A stretch of DNA of 38,352 nucleotides from JALYRV01 sp035512575 (lineage in GTDB: Bacteria; Acidobacteriota; Vicinamibacteria; Vicinamibacterales; SCN-69-37): contig DATKDT010000153.1 of NCBI GenBank assembly GCA_035512575.1, forward strand, positions 1 through 38,352, given 5' to 3'. Under the pieces are notes generated by a model, which did no database searches, had not been told where the DNA came from, and saw only the letters and a program-made list of their open reading frames with translations. Shown one piece after another: positions 22,961-30,494 of this stretch (positions within the stretch are counted from its first letter, which is position 1; each line of letters starts with the position of its first letter). Both the position numbers and the translations under genes were made by a program.

Positions 22961-25822
22961 TCAGGCGGCTGGAACGCGATCGATGACGTCTTTGACCTTC
23001 TGTCCGAGCGTTGCCGCGTTGAACGGCTTGTGCAGAAAGTCGATGCCGGGCGCCAGCACCCCACGGTCCGCAATCGTGCCTTCCGCGTATCCCGACATGT
23101 AGATCACTTTCAAGGCCGGACGGAGCGCCACCAGCTGCTTCGCGAGCTCCGGGCCGCTCGTGCCGGGCATCACCACGTCGGTCAGCATCACGTCGATGGA
23201 CGGATGGCGCTCGACCAGCGCGCGCGCTTCCACGGCGTCCGCCGCCACGAGCACCGTATAGCCCTGGCGCGCCAGCAGGCGCCGCGTGAGCTCGCGCAGG
23301 CCATCCTCATCCTCGACGACCAGGATGGTCTGCGCACCGGTCGGCAACGGCACGGCCACGGCCGGCGCCGGCGCCGGCGCCCTCAGTTCGTCGGCACCGA
23401 CAGACGGGAACACGATCTCGAAGGTCGTTCCGCATCCTACCTCCGTCGTCACCTCGATGCGGCCGCCGCACTGCGTGACGATGGCCTGGACGGTGGCGAG
23501 GCCGAGGCCGGTGCCCCGGCCGGGAGCCTTCGTGGTGAAGAACGGCTCGAACAGATGCGCGCGGACTTCAGGCGGCATGCCCGTGCCCGTGTCGGTGATC
23601 GTCAGCGTCACCGTCCCGGCATCGCGGCGCGCGACGGCAATCGACAGCGTGCCTCCAGCCGGCATCGCGTCGCGCGCGTTCACCGCAAGGTTCATCACGA
23701 CCTGCTGAACCTGTCCGAGATCGGCGCGCAGCACGGCCGGCGCCGCCGAACGCGTCACGTGCACCGCGATGTCCTCGCGGATCAGGCGCGCGAGCATCGG
23801 CTGCATGTCCGACACGACGGCGTTCAGGTCGATGACCGTTGGTTCGATCACCTGCTTGCGTGAAAACGCGAGGAGCTGCGCCGTCAGCGCGGCCGCGCTG
23901 TTGCCCGCGTTCTGTATTTCGGCGACGTCGGCGCGCAGCGGGTCGGCCGCCGGGAGCGCGTCCAGCACGAGCTCGCAGTAGCCGAGAATCGCGGTCAGCA
24001 GGTTGTTGAAGTCGTGCGCGACCCCGCCGGCCAGATGGCCGACCGCTTCCATCTTCTGCGCCTGCTGGTATTGCGCCTCGAGTTGGTGCCGCGCGGTGAC
24101 GTCGAGCGTAATGCCGATGCCGCGCACCGCCCGTCCTGCCTCGTCGTGCACGATCCGGCCCGCGCCGGCCAGCCATCGGATCGCGCCGCCCCCCTCGAGC
24201 ACCCGGTACTCGACTGTGAACTCCCTGCCCGATCGGTGGGCGGCGGCGATTTTGGCCTGCAGCGCCTCACGGTCGTCTGGGTGCACCGCCGCGATGAAGT
24301 GAGCGAAGGTGCCGCCGAACGTCCCCGTCGCGAGGCCGTGGTGTCGCTCGAGGATCGACGACCACGCGAGCCCGCCGCTCGCGACGTCCCAGTCCCAGAT
24401 GCCCACGTCCGCGTACTGCATCGCCAGGACCGCCCGCTCGTCGGCGGCCGATTTCGCCTCGAGGGCGCGGTTGCGCTCCGTCACGTCGGTCCCCGAACTG
24501 AGCGTCCCGACGACATCGCCGCTTCGGCCCCTGATGAGCGTGTTGCGCCACTCGATCAGACGCTCGGCGCCCGACGCCGTCAGCACCGGATTGACGTGCT
24601 CGGACAGTTCGCCGGCCAGCACTTTCGTGCGCAAGGCTTTCAGCTCCGGCCTGAGGCGTTCAGGCACGAACGTCTCGACCCAGTCGCGCCCCAGAACCTC
24701 GTGCGCCGGACACTCGAGCGTCGAGCACGCGTAGCGGTTCGCGAGCGTCACCCGCCCTTCCGTGTCGAGCGCGACCAGCATCACCTGCACCGCATCGAGA
24801 TAGCGCTGCGCGCGATCGTGCTCGAGGCGCAACGACTCTTCCGCCGCCTTGCGCTCGCTGATCTCGTACTCCAGCTCGTAGCTGTGTCCGACCTGCACCG
24901 CGAGCGCGAGCAGCAGCTGTTCGTCGTGATCGGTGAAACTGCGCCCTTCATTGCCGGCAAGACAGATCCAGCCATACACGTGCCCATCCGACGCCAGCGG
25001 CGCGGCGAGGTACGTCTCGATCCTCGGGTGTGAGGCCGGCAGCCCCAGCGCCGCCGGGTCGCCGCCCGGATTGTCGCCGCGCATGGCGCGCCCCGATGCC
25101 ACGACCGACCCGAGGATGCCCTGCACCGCGTCTCCGGGCGCGAGCCAGTCGGCAGGACACGTCGCCTCGGAGCCCACACCGCAACAGAACACCTGCTGCG
25201 CGGTCTCCGCGGCGCGGTGCACGATCCCGACCGTCCCGTAGGTGGCCCCAAACAGATCGCGCGCCGCCGCGCACATGTTGAGCAGCAGGCCGTCGGCCCC
25301 GCGCTCGGCCGACAGCTGCAGCGTGATGTTGATGACCGCCCGCAACTGCGCGTTGGCAATGCGCAAATCGCTCAGGGCGCCGGGCGCCTCGTCACTCGAC
25401 AGGTGCAATTGATGGCGCCGCGACGGCGGCATGGCGTCGCTCGGCGTGGCCACTTCCTTCGCCAGCACACTCGCCACGATCCGCAGCACGCGCTCCGAGT
25501 CCGCCGGTTTCGTCAACACGTGCGCGATGCCGGTCGACAGCGCGCGCGCCCGTGCCTCCCGTTCGCCGTACGGCGCCGTGTAAAACAGCACGGGAATCTG
25601 ACTGGTCGCCGGATCCAGCTGCAGCCGGCGCATCAGTTCGTACCCATTCATCTCGGGCATGAGGACGTCCGTGATGATGAGATCCGGGCCCACGAGACCG
25701 ACCGCCTCGAGCGCCTTGCGGCCGTTCGCGGCCTCGATGACACGATGGCCCTGACGACCCAGCAGCACGACCAGCGGCGACCTGTGCGCCGCGACGTCGT
25801 CGACGATGAGAATGGTGGCCAT
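22961..25822 (-). CDS. Hybrid histidine kinase: REC-GAF-PAS-PAS-HisKA-HATPase-REC
   Basis: 953 aa, cytosolic. An N-terminal receiver has its phospho-Asp at 52 (ITDVLMPEMNGYELM) and Lys in LTKPADS. A GAF domain spans ~150-320. Two PAS domains follow (~335-450 and ~465-575, the second with a PAC-like ITLDVTARHQLE end). The HisKA domain has His603 in GGVAHDFNNLLTAILGY, and the HATPase has NLAVNARDAMP and GRGTGLGLATVQAIV. A C-terminal receiver (~832-950) has TDVVMPGTSGPELA. The family regulates by multistep phosphorelay. The GAF domain is cysteine-rich (FCCGVG, ATCPADW), which could reflect redox or metal sensing. The ATG at 25822 lies 5 bp after the stop of the DUF7662-like gene, so the two form an operon. 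Confidence 0.92.
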   Translation of the reverse strand: MATILIVDDVAAHRSPLVVLLGRQGHRVIEAANGRKALEAVGLVGPDLIITDVLMPEMNGYELMRRLQLDPATSQIPVLFYTAPYGEREARARALSTGIAHVLTKPADSERVLRIVASVLAKEVATPSDAMPPSRRHQLHLSSDEAPGALSDLRIANAQLRAVINITLQLSAERGADGLLLNMCAAARDLFGATYGTVGIVHRAAETAQQVFCCGVGSEATCPADWLAPGDAVQGILGSVVASGRAMRGDNPGGDPAALGLPASHPRIETYLAAPLASDGHVYGWICLAGNEGRSFTDHDEQLLLALAVQVGHSYELEYEISERKAAEESLRLEHDRAQRYLDAVQVMLVALDTEGRVTLANRYACSTLECPAHEVLGRDWVETFVPERLRPELKALRTKVLAGELSEHVNPVLTASGAERLIEWRNTLIRGRSGDVVGTLSSGTDVTERNRALEAKSAADERAVLAMQYADVGIWDWDVASGGLAWSSILERHHGLATGTFGGTFAHFIAAVHPDDREALQAKIAAAHRSGREFTVEYRVLEGGGAIRWLAGAGRIVHDEAGRAVRGIGITLDVTARHQLEAQYQQAQKMEAVGHLAGGVAHDFNNLLTAILGYCELVLDALPAADPLRADVAEIQNAGNSAAALTAQLLAFSRKQVIEPTVIDLNAVVSDMQPMLARLIREDIAVHVTRSAAPAVLRADLGQVQQVVMNLAVNARDAMPAGGTLSIAVARRDAGTVTLTITDTGTGMPPEVRAHLFEPFFTTKAPGRGTGLGLATVQAIVTQCGGRIEVTTEVGCGTTFEIVFPSVGADELRAPAPAPAVAVPLPTGAQTILVVEDEDGLRELTRRLLARQGYTVLVAADAVEARALVERHPSIDVMLTDVVMPGTSGPELAKQLVALRPALKVIYMSGYAEGTIADRGVLAPGIDFLHKPFNAATLGQKVKDVIDRVPAA

Positions 25823-25827
25823 ACCTG

Positions 25828-26103
25828 CTAGATGCCGCGGTGGAACATCACGTTGTGGGCGGCGAGATTCGGCGTGGCCGTGCGGCCCGCCTGCGTCCAG
25901 GAGCGGGCCTGCGGCGTCGCGGTCGCATCGGTGCCGTCGTTGCCCCACCACGCCGCATCCGTATGCGCTTCGGCGGGCAATCCGGTACCCATCAGGTCCT
26001 CAATCTGGCTCAGACCCAGCACGACCGTCTCGGCGTAACGCCCGTCAAGATATTTGTGCAGCGGCAGGTACATCGGAGGCATGGCTGGCGCCGATGTCTT
26101 CAT
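25828..26103 (-). CDS. Small DUF7662-like protein
   Basis: 91 aa. The pattern YLPLHKYLDGRY...VVLGLSQIEDLMGTGLP...AAWWGND...ARSWTQAGRTA matches a small uncharacterised domain (DUF7662 as I recall it) with a conserved WW-N motif. That domain is often found beside restriction-like or regulatory genes. It is first in an apparent two-gene operon with the hybrid kinase, 5 bp apart. No catalytic motif is recognised. The 120 bp upstream separate it from the divergent kinase gene at 26224. Confidence 0.65.
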   Translation of the reverse strand: MKTSAPAMPPMYLPLHKYLDGRYAETVVLGLSQIEDLMGTGLPAEAHTDAAWWGNDGTDATATPQARSWTQAGRTATPNLAAHNVMFHRGI

Positions 26104-26223
26104 GCCCCCAGCGTAGCCCGCACCGGAGATCCTGCCCTGTGCAGAAAAGCACAGACGGCTGGGACCATTGCCGGCCGGAAAAACTCACCCCTGGTGCTCG
26201 AGAACGGTAAGAATGGACGGTAC

Positions 26224-27321
26224 ATGGCAGACGACGACGCCGAGACTCCCCGGCCGGAGCGGCAGCAGACCGACAAGAGCCTGCGCACGGAGCGCGAGAA
26301 GACCGACCGCGCGCTGGCCCAAAAGCAGGCGGCCGTCGAGGAGGATGCCGACACCGTCATCGCCCGCGCCCGCGAGACGGCCGACGCCGTACTCGAGGAG
26401 GCGCGTGACAAGGCGGACGACCATCTCGAAGAGACCAGCGCGGTCGCCGAAACCCGTGGGGCGCTCGACGACGAGCGCGCCCGCGAAGACAAGGCCGTCA
26501 GCGACGAGCGGGCGGCCGCCGACGCCAGTCTCGCGAAAGAACGCGAGGAGTCCAACCGCGCCCTCGCCAGGCTCCTCCCGCTGGAGCGCGTCAAGACGGA
26601 CCGCTTCCTGCTGACCGAGCGCGTCCGCTCGGACGATGCCCTTTCTCACCGTGACGACTTCCTCGGCATCGTCAGCCACGACCTCCGCAACCTGCTGGGC
26701 GGCATCGTCATGAGTGCCGGGATTCTGGCGCAGACGAAGGTGCAGGGCGTTGACGCCGAACACATCACGGCCGGCACCGACCGGATTCAACGCTACGCGG
26801 CGCGCATGAACCGCCTGATCGGCGATCTGCTCGACGTCGCGAGCATCGACGCCGGCCGGCTGGCGACGACGGCGGCGCCCGGCAGTGTCGCCGCGGTCGT
26901 CGACGAAGCGGTGGAGATCTTCAGCGCCGACGCGGCCGCGAAGGGCCTGACGCTCGACGCCGGCGTGACGGATCCGGCGCTGACGGCCGCCTTCGATCAC
27001 GACCGGGTACTGCAGGTGCTGGCCAATTTGCTGTCGAACGCGATCAAATTCACCGGCAAGGGGGGCAGCGTCCACGTCGAGGCCGCCCGGACAGGGGGGG
27101 ACGTGCGGATTTCAATCACCGACACGGGCGCCGGCATTCCCGAGAGCATGCTCGACGTCGTCTTCCAGCGGTTCTGGCAGGCGGGCACCGACGATCGCCG
27201 CGGTCTCGGGCTCGGCCTCTACATCTCCCGCAGCATCGTCGAAGCGCACGGCGGGCGCATCTGGGTGGAAAGCACGCCGGAGGCCGGCAGCACGTTCTTC
27301 TTCACGCTGCCGGCGGCGTAG
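26224..27321 (+). CDS. Soluble histidine kinase with long charged coiled-coil N-terminus
   Basis: 365 aa. Residues ~10-130 are an almost uninterrupted charged helix with a loosely repeating 'TDxxL..ER' pattern (TDKSLRTEREKTDRAL, later KTDRFLLTERVRSDDAL) and no recognisable sensor fold or TM. The catalytic core follows: H-box FLGIVSHDLRNLLGG (His152), N-box NLLSNAIKF, D-box TDTGAGIP, F-box VFQRFWQ and G-box GLGLGLYISRSIVEAHGG. The ATG at 26224 was chosen; upstream open codons lack family likeness. The coiled coil may be the input through oligomerisation or partner binding. It is convergent with dcd, with 3 bp between stops. Confidence 0.88.
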   Translation: MADDDAETPRPERQQTDKSLRTEREKTDRALAQKQAAVEEDADTVIARARETADAVLEEARDKADDHLEETSAVAETRGALDDERAREDKAVSDERAAADASLAKEREESNRALARLLPLERVKTDRFLLTERVRSDDALSHRDDFLGIVSHDLRNLLGGIVMSAGILAQTKVQGVDAEHITAGTDRIQRYAARMNRLIGDLLDVASIDAGRLATTAAPGSVAAVVDEAVEIFSADAAAKGLTLDAGVTDPALTAAFDHDRVLQVLANLLSNAIKFTGKGGSVHVEAARTGGDVRISITDTGAGIPESMLDVVFQRFWQAGTDDRRGLGLGLYISRSIVEAHGGRIWVESTPEAGSTFFFTLPAA

Positions 27322-27324
27322 CAG

Positions 27325-27879
27325 CTAGATCTTCGGCAGCGTGACGCCGGTCTGGCTCTGGTACTTCCCCGCCTTGTCCTTGTAGGACACTTCGCACGGC
27401 TCGTCACTCTGGAAGAACAGCACCTGGGCGATGCCCTCGTTCGCGTAGATCTTCGCGGGCAGAGGCGTGGTGTTCGAGATCTCGATCGTCACGTGTCCCT
27501 CCCACTCGGGCTCGAACGGCGTGACGTTGACGATGATGCCGCAGCGGGCGTAGGTGGACTTGCCGAGACAGACCGTGAGCACGTCGCGGGGGATGCGGAA
27601 GTACTCGATCGTCCGCGCCAGCGCGAAGGAATTGGGCGGGACGATACAGACGTCGGACGTGATGTCGACGAACGACTTCGGGTCGAAGTTCTTCGGGTCG
27701 ACGACCGTGTTGAAGACGTTGGTGAAGACCTTGAACTCGTCGGCCACGCGCGTGTCGTAGCCGTAGGACGAGAGGCCGTACGACACGACGCCCGTGCGCA
27801 CCTGCCGGTCCTCGAACGGCTCGATCATGCCGTGCTCGAGGGCCATGCGTCGAATCCAGCGATCAGCCTTGATAGCCAT
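27325..27879 (-). CDS. dcd: dCTP deaminase
   Basis: 184 aa. It deaminates dCTP to dUTP, feeding dTMP synthesis; some relatives also remove pyrophosphate. The trimeric dUTPase-like fold is marked by GKSTYARCGIIVNVTPFEP and the catalytic-site segment EPEWEGHVTIEISN. The N-terminus IKADRWIRRMALEHGMIEPF and C-terminal QSQTGVTLPKI also fit. A GAGGAG about 9 bp before the ATG lies just outside the repeat that separates this gene from ndk upstream on the same strand. dcd and ndk both act on deoxynucleotides, so an operon is plausible. Confidence 0.96.
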   Translation of the reverse strand: MAIKADRWIRRMALEHGMIEPFEDRQVRTGVVSYGLSSYGYDTRVADEFKVFTNVFNTVVDPKNFDPKSFVDITSDVCIVPPNSFALARTIEYFRIPRDVLTVCLGKSTYARCGIIVNVTPFEPEWEGHVTIEISNTTPLPAKIYANEGIAQVLFFQSDEPCEVSYKDKAGKYQSQTGVTLPKI

Positions 27880-27903
27880 GCAGCGGGCTCCTCGTAGATC
27901 GTC

Positions 27904-28041
27904 GTTGGTTGCTGGTTGCTGGTAGCCGGTTGTCGGTGCGACCCGGCAGGCACAAGGGCCTGCCGGCTATCAAGATTAGCCGCGCGGCCATTGTGTCGCG
28001 CGGCTCATACCAGCCACCAGCAACCGGCAACCAGCAACCGG
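27904..28041 (-). repeat. Twin-hairpin repeat family 1, copy A (complete)
   Basis: It fills most of the ndk-dcd gap, beginning immediately after the ndk stop. Outer arms of GGTTGCTGG-like units pair (27907-27919 with 28027-28039, 13 bp perfect). They enclose two hairpins: 27943-27966 (9-bp stem, loop ACAAGG) and 27978-28005 (9-bp stem, loop GCCATTGTGT). The loops are complementary with one bulge. It shares the core CGGTTGTCGGTGCGA with copies B and C. Confidence 0.8.
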
Positions 28042-28455
28042 TCAGACCAGCTCCATCCCGCGGAAGAAGTAGCCGACCTCGAAGGCCGCGGTGTCGGGGG
28101 CGTCGGAGCCGTGCGTGGCGTTGTTGCCGATCGACGTGCCGAACTCGCGGCGCAGCGTGCCGGCGCCGGCCCTGGACGGGTCGGTCGGGCCCATCAGATC
28201 GCGCCACTTCTTGATCGCGTCGGGCGCCTCGAGGGCCATGACGACGGCGGGGCCGGACGACATGAAGGTGGTCAGCTCGCCGAAGAACGGGCGCTCGCGA
28301 TGCACGGCGTAGAAGCCCTCGGCCTCCTTCTTCGACAGATGCTGCAGACGCATGCCGGCAATGCGGAATCCGGCCTGCTCGATGCGCGCGATGATGGCGC
28401 CGGTATGCCCCGCCTTCACGGCATCGGGCTTGATGATGGCAAACGTCTTCTCCAT
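28042..28455 (-). CDS. ndk: Nucleoside diphosphate kinase
   Basis: 137 aa, the standard length. It moves the gamma-phosphate from ATP to (d)NDPs through a phospho-histidine, His115 in NNATHGSDAP. Other landmarks are TFAIIKPDAVKAG at the N-terminus, FYAVHRERPFFGELT, and MGPTDPSRAGAGTLR. The ATG at 28455 is the family start; open codons further upstream do not match it. The downstream neighbour on the strand is dcd, separated only by repeat copy A. Confidence 0.97.
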   Translation of the reverse strand: MEKTFAIIKPDAVKAGHTGAIIARIEQAGFRIAGMRLQHLSKKEAEGFYAVHRERPFFGELTTFMSSGPAVVMALEAPDAIKKWRDLMGPTDPSRAGAGTLRREFGTSIGNNATHGSDAPDTAAFEVGYFFRGMELV

Positions 28456-28512
28456 AACCCGCGGATCATAGCAGACCGTTCTGGAACGACGAGAAAACTG
28501 CCACAATAGCGC

Positions 28513-28710
28513 ATGGCCGACAAGCACCAGCCTCCCGTGCATCAGGACGACCCGGACGATGGACTTGGAGCCGTGGAGGGCGAAACGCCCACGGATCCGC
28601 AGCGCGGCAATCCGCAGGGAACGGGTGTCGACGATCAGGGCCGGCCGAACGCGCCGGTCAGGACCGGACAGGACCGCATCGGCGCGAATCTGGACGAGAC
28701 GGAAGGCTGA
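28513..28710 (+). CDS. Small acidic, probably disordered protein
   Basis: 65 aa from ATG at 28513 to TGA at 28710, rich in Asp, Gly, Pro and Gln with almost no hydrophobic residues (start MADKHQPPVHQDDPDDGLG, end ANLDETEG). No domain or signal peptide. Support is modest: it is divergent from ndk with a 57-bp gap, has a plausible ATG, and its stop is where repeat copy B begins, as happens with real stops at the other copies. Function unknown. Confidence 0.5.
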   Translation: MADKHQPPVHQDDPDDGLGAVEGETPTDPQRGNPQGTGVDDQGRPNAPVRTGQDRIGANLDETEG

Positions 28711-28776
28711 AAACGGTTGTCGGTAACCGGTTGTCGGTTGTCGGTGCGAGCCGGCGGCCACAACGGACCGCCGGCT
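28711..28776 (+). repeat. Twin-hairpin repeat family 1, copy B (half element)
   Basis: It starts at the stop of the small acidic gene. Tandem CGGTTGTCGGT units run from 28714, then comes the shared core, then hairpin 28749-28776 (9-bp stem AGCCGGCGG/CCGCCGGCT, loop containing ACAACG). The second hairpin and right arm of copies A and C are missing; the sequence after 28776 is unrelated GC-rich DNA up to the speD stop at 28837. Confidence 0.7.
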
Positions 28777-28836
28777 GATCGAGGGTCGCCGCGCCGGCGG
28801 GGTGCGGGCGCGCCAAAGAGCGGTCGGATCGCGAAT

Positions 28837-29217
28837 CTAGCGGCCGGCGTGTCCCAGCGCGCGGCTGTGGCCGTCGACACGGGCGGTCTCCTGCACCGGG
28901 AGGATCTGGCGCGCGCCGAGCAGCCGCCCGATCTCGGTGATGGCGGCGAGGCTTTTGAGCCGGGGTGAGCACGAAAAGATGTCGATGTTCACCGTGCCCG
29001 TCTCGGGCCAGCTGTGCAGTACGGCATGCGACTCGGCAAGGATCAGCACGCACGTCAGCCCCCCACCGGGAAACGGGTGCATCGCGCGATGGACGATGGT
29101 CGCGCCGGCGCCGGTCAGGGCGTCCGCGAACATGCCGGCCAGCGCCGGAGCATCGAAGCTCGACAGTTGGGCACACCCGGCGAAATCGACCGAATACAGC
29201 CGCGGCTGATCCTGCAT
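28837..29217 (-). CDS. speD: S-adenosylmethionine decarboxylase proenzyme (bacterial class 1B type)
   Basis: 126 aa. It decarboxylates AdoMet to supply the aminopropyl donor for spermidine. The self-cleavage site is Glu62-Ser63 (ILAESHAVLHSWPE), where Ser63 becomes the pyruvoyl cofactor. His68 and Cys83 (NIDIFSCS) are at the same numbers as in the Thermotoga enzyme. The N-terminus VDFAGC also fits. The ATG at 29217 was chosen; an in-frame GTG two codons earlier is possible. It follows korB by 35 bp, with a palindrome in the gap. No spermidine synthase gene is nearby. A degenerate relative lies at 18133-18396. Confidence 0.92.
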   Translation of the reverse strand: MQDQPRLYSVDFAGCAQLSSFDAPALAGMFADALTGAGATIVHRAMHPFPGGGLTCVLILAESHAVLHSWPETGTVNIDIFSCSPRLKSLAAITEIGRLLGARQILPVQETARVDGHSRALGHAGR

Positions 29218-29243
29218 GGTCACATTGCACTCAAGGTTACATT

Positions 29244-29253
29244 ACCCTAGGGT
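29244..29253. promoter_or_regulatory. 10-bp palindrome ACCCTAGGGT before speD
   Basis: A perfect palindrome in an AT-richer stretch, touching the korB stop codon and 27 bp before the speD ATG. A possible operator for speD. The downstream minus-strand sequence has weak -10-like TAATGT. No direct evidence. Confidence 0.25.
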
Positions 29254-30311
29254 TATCTGAGCGCTTCGTTGACGGCGTCGATCGCCTCGCGTCCCGGACG
29301 CAGGCGGTCGAGCGGCAGCGACGACAGCGGCTCGTCGACGAGGTTCAGCGACGTCAGGAAGTCGTCGCGATCGGGCTCGATATAGAGGACACCGGTCGCA
29401 TACTCGCCGCGGGCGGCCGTCTCGTGCAGCGTGCGAAGCGCCGTCATCTTGTCGCTCGGGTCGTAGTGTTCCGGCAGCTTCGACAGATACAGGTGCGACC
29501 CGTCGTGCATCGTCACGGCCTTGGTCGTGCCCGGGTCGTACTCGACGGTGATGTCGTCGAAGTACGGCACGAACTGGACCTCGCCCATTACCTCGTCATG
29601 CTCCTTCACATACGCATAGCTCTTGGTCGAGCCTTCATGGTCGTTGAAGGTCACGCAGGGCGACAGCACGTCGATCATCGCCGTGCCGCGATGCGACATC
29701 GACGCCTTGAGGATGGCCAGCAGCTGCTTCTTGTCGCCCGAGAACGACCGCGCCACGAACGTCGCGCCCAGCTCGATGGCCAGCGCGCACGTGTCGATCG
29801 GCGGCAGGTCGTTGACGACGCCGTTCTTGGCCTTCGAGCCGACGTCGGCGGTCGGCGAGAACTGGCCCTTGGTGAGGCCGTAACAGCCGTTGTCCTCGAT
29901 GATGTAGACCAGCGGCAGGTTGCGGCGCATCAGGTGCACGAACTGGCCGATGCCGATCGCGCCCGTGTCGCCGTCGCCGCTGACGCCGACGGCCAGCAGT
30001 TTGTGATTCGCCAGCAGCGCGCCGGTCGCCACTGACGGCATGCGCCCGTGCACCGAGTTGAAGCCGTGCGCCGGGCTCAGGAAATACGCCGGCGTCTTGC
30101 TCGAGCACCCGATGCCCGACAGCTTCAGCACCTGCTTCGGGTCGACGCCCAGCTCGTAGAACGCGTCGATCAACCGCTCCGAAATCGCATTGTGCCCGCA
30201 CCCCGCGCACAGGGTCGTCTTGCCGCCCCGGTAGCTCGACACATCGAGCCCGATGCGGTTCGTCTTCTTCGGCGCCGGCGGTGTCGGGGTCGGGGTCGCT
30301 GTTTCGCTCAT
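29253..30311 (-). CDS. korB: 2-oxoglutarate:ferredoxin oxidoreductase, beta subunit
   Basis: 352 aa. This is the thiamine-diphosphate-binding subunit. The TPP/Mg motif GDGDTGAIGIGQFVHLMRRN is followed by EDNGCYGLTKGQFSPT. Near the N-terminus LCAGCGHN and SGIGCSSKTPAYF hold the cysteines usual for this subunit's 4Fe-4S cluster. With KorA it converts 2-oxoglutarate and CoA to succinyl-CoA, CO2 and reduced ferredoxin. The C-terminal extension is of the long type seen in two-subunit KorAB enzymes. 2-oxoglutarate is favoured as substrate because succinyl-CoA synthetase is encoded in the same operon. It is separated from korA by 183 bp that hold repeat family 2. Confidence 0.93.
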   Translation of the reverse strand: MSETATPTPTPPAPKKTNRIGLDVSSYRGGKTTLCAGCGHNAISERLIDAFYELGVDPKQVLKLSGIGCSSKTPAYFLSPAHGFNSVHGRMPSVATGALLANHKLLAVGVSGDGDTGAIGIGQFVHLMRRNLPLVYIIEDNGCYGLTKGQFSPTADVGSKAKNGVVNDLPPIDTCALAIELGATFVARSFSGDKKQLLAILKASMSHRGTAMIDVLSPCVTFNDHEGSTKSYAYVKEHDEVMGEVQFVPYFDDITVEYDPGTTKAVTMHDGSHLYLSKLPEHYDPSDKMTALRTLHETAARGEYATGVLYIEPDRDDFLTSLNLVDEPLSSLPLDRLRPGREAIDAVNEALR

Positions 30312-30359
30312 AGTCGTTGCCTCATCGCTGCTGCCCTGCTCGCGTGCCGGCCGCTATTC

Positions 30360-30452
30360 GGAGCTCGGGTAGATCCTCGCTCAGGCGCGGCCTCGGGCGC
30401 GATCATGCTCGGATGTACAAGCACGCCTTCGCTCCGGATCTACCGCTCGCTC
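30360..30452 (-). repeat. Palindromic repeat family 2, copy 2
   Basis: It lies in the korA-korB gap. Arms GGTAGATCC (30368-30376) and GGATCTACC (30436-30444) pair perfectly, and pairing extends outward imperfectly (GAGCTC against GCTCGCTC). The core 30360-30424, read on minus, aligns with 14066-14131, starting with GTGCTTGTACAT. The rest of the 183-bp gap (30453-30494) holds nothing recognised. Confidence 0.65.
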
Positions 30453-30494
30453 CCCGCGGCCAGATACGAGCGAGCGCGTCCGAGCCAGCGAGCA

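Noticed and set aside
27904..28041. CRISPR-like array, because of the tandem GGTTGCTGGTTGCTGG units.
   Set aside because: Units are only ~7-10 nt without spacers, the arrangement is palindromic, and there are no cas genes.
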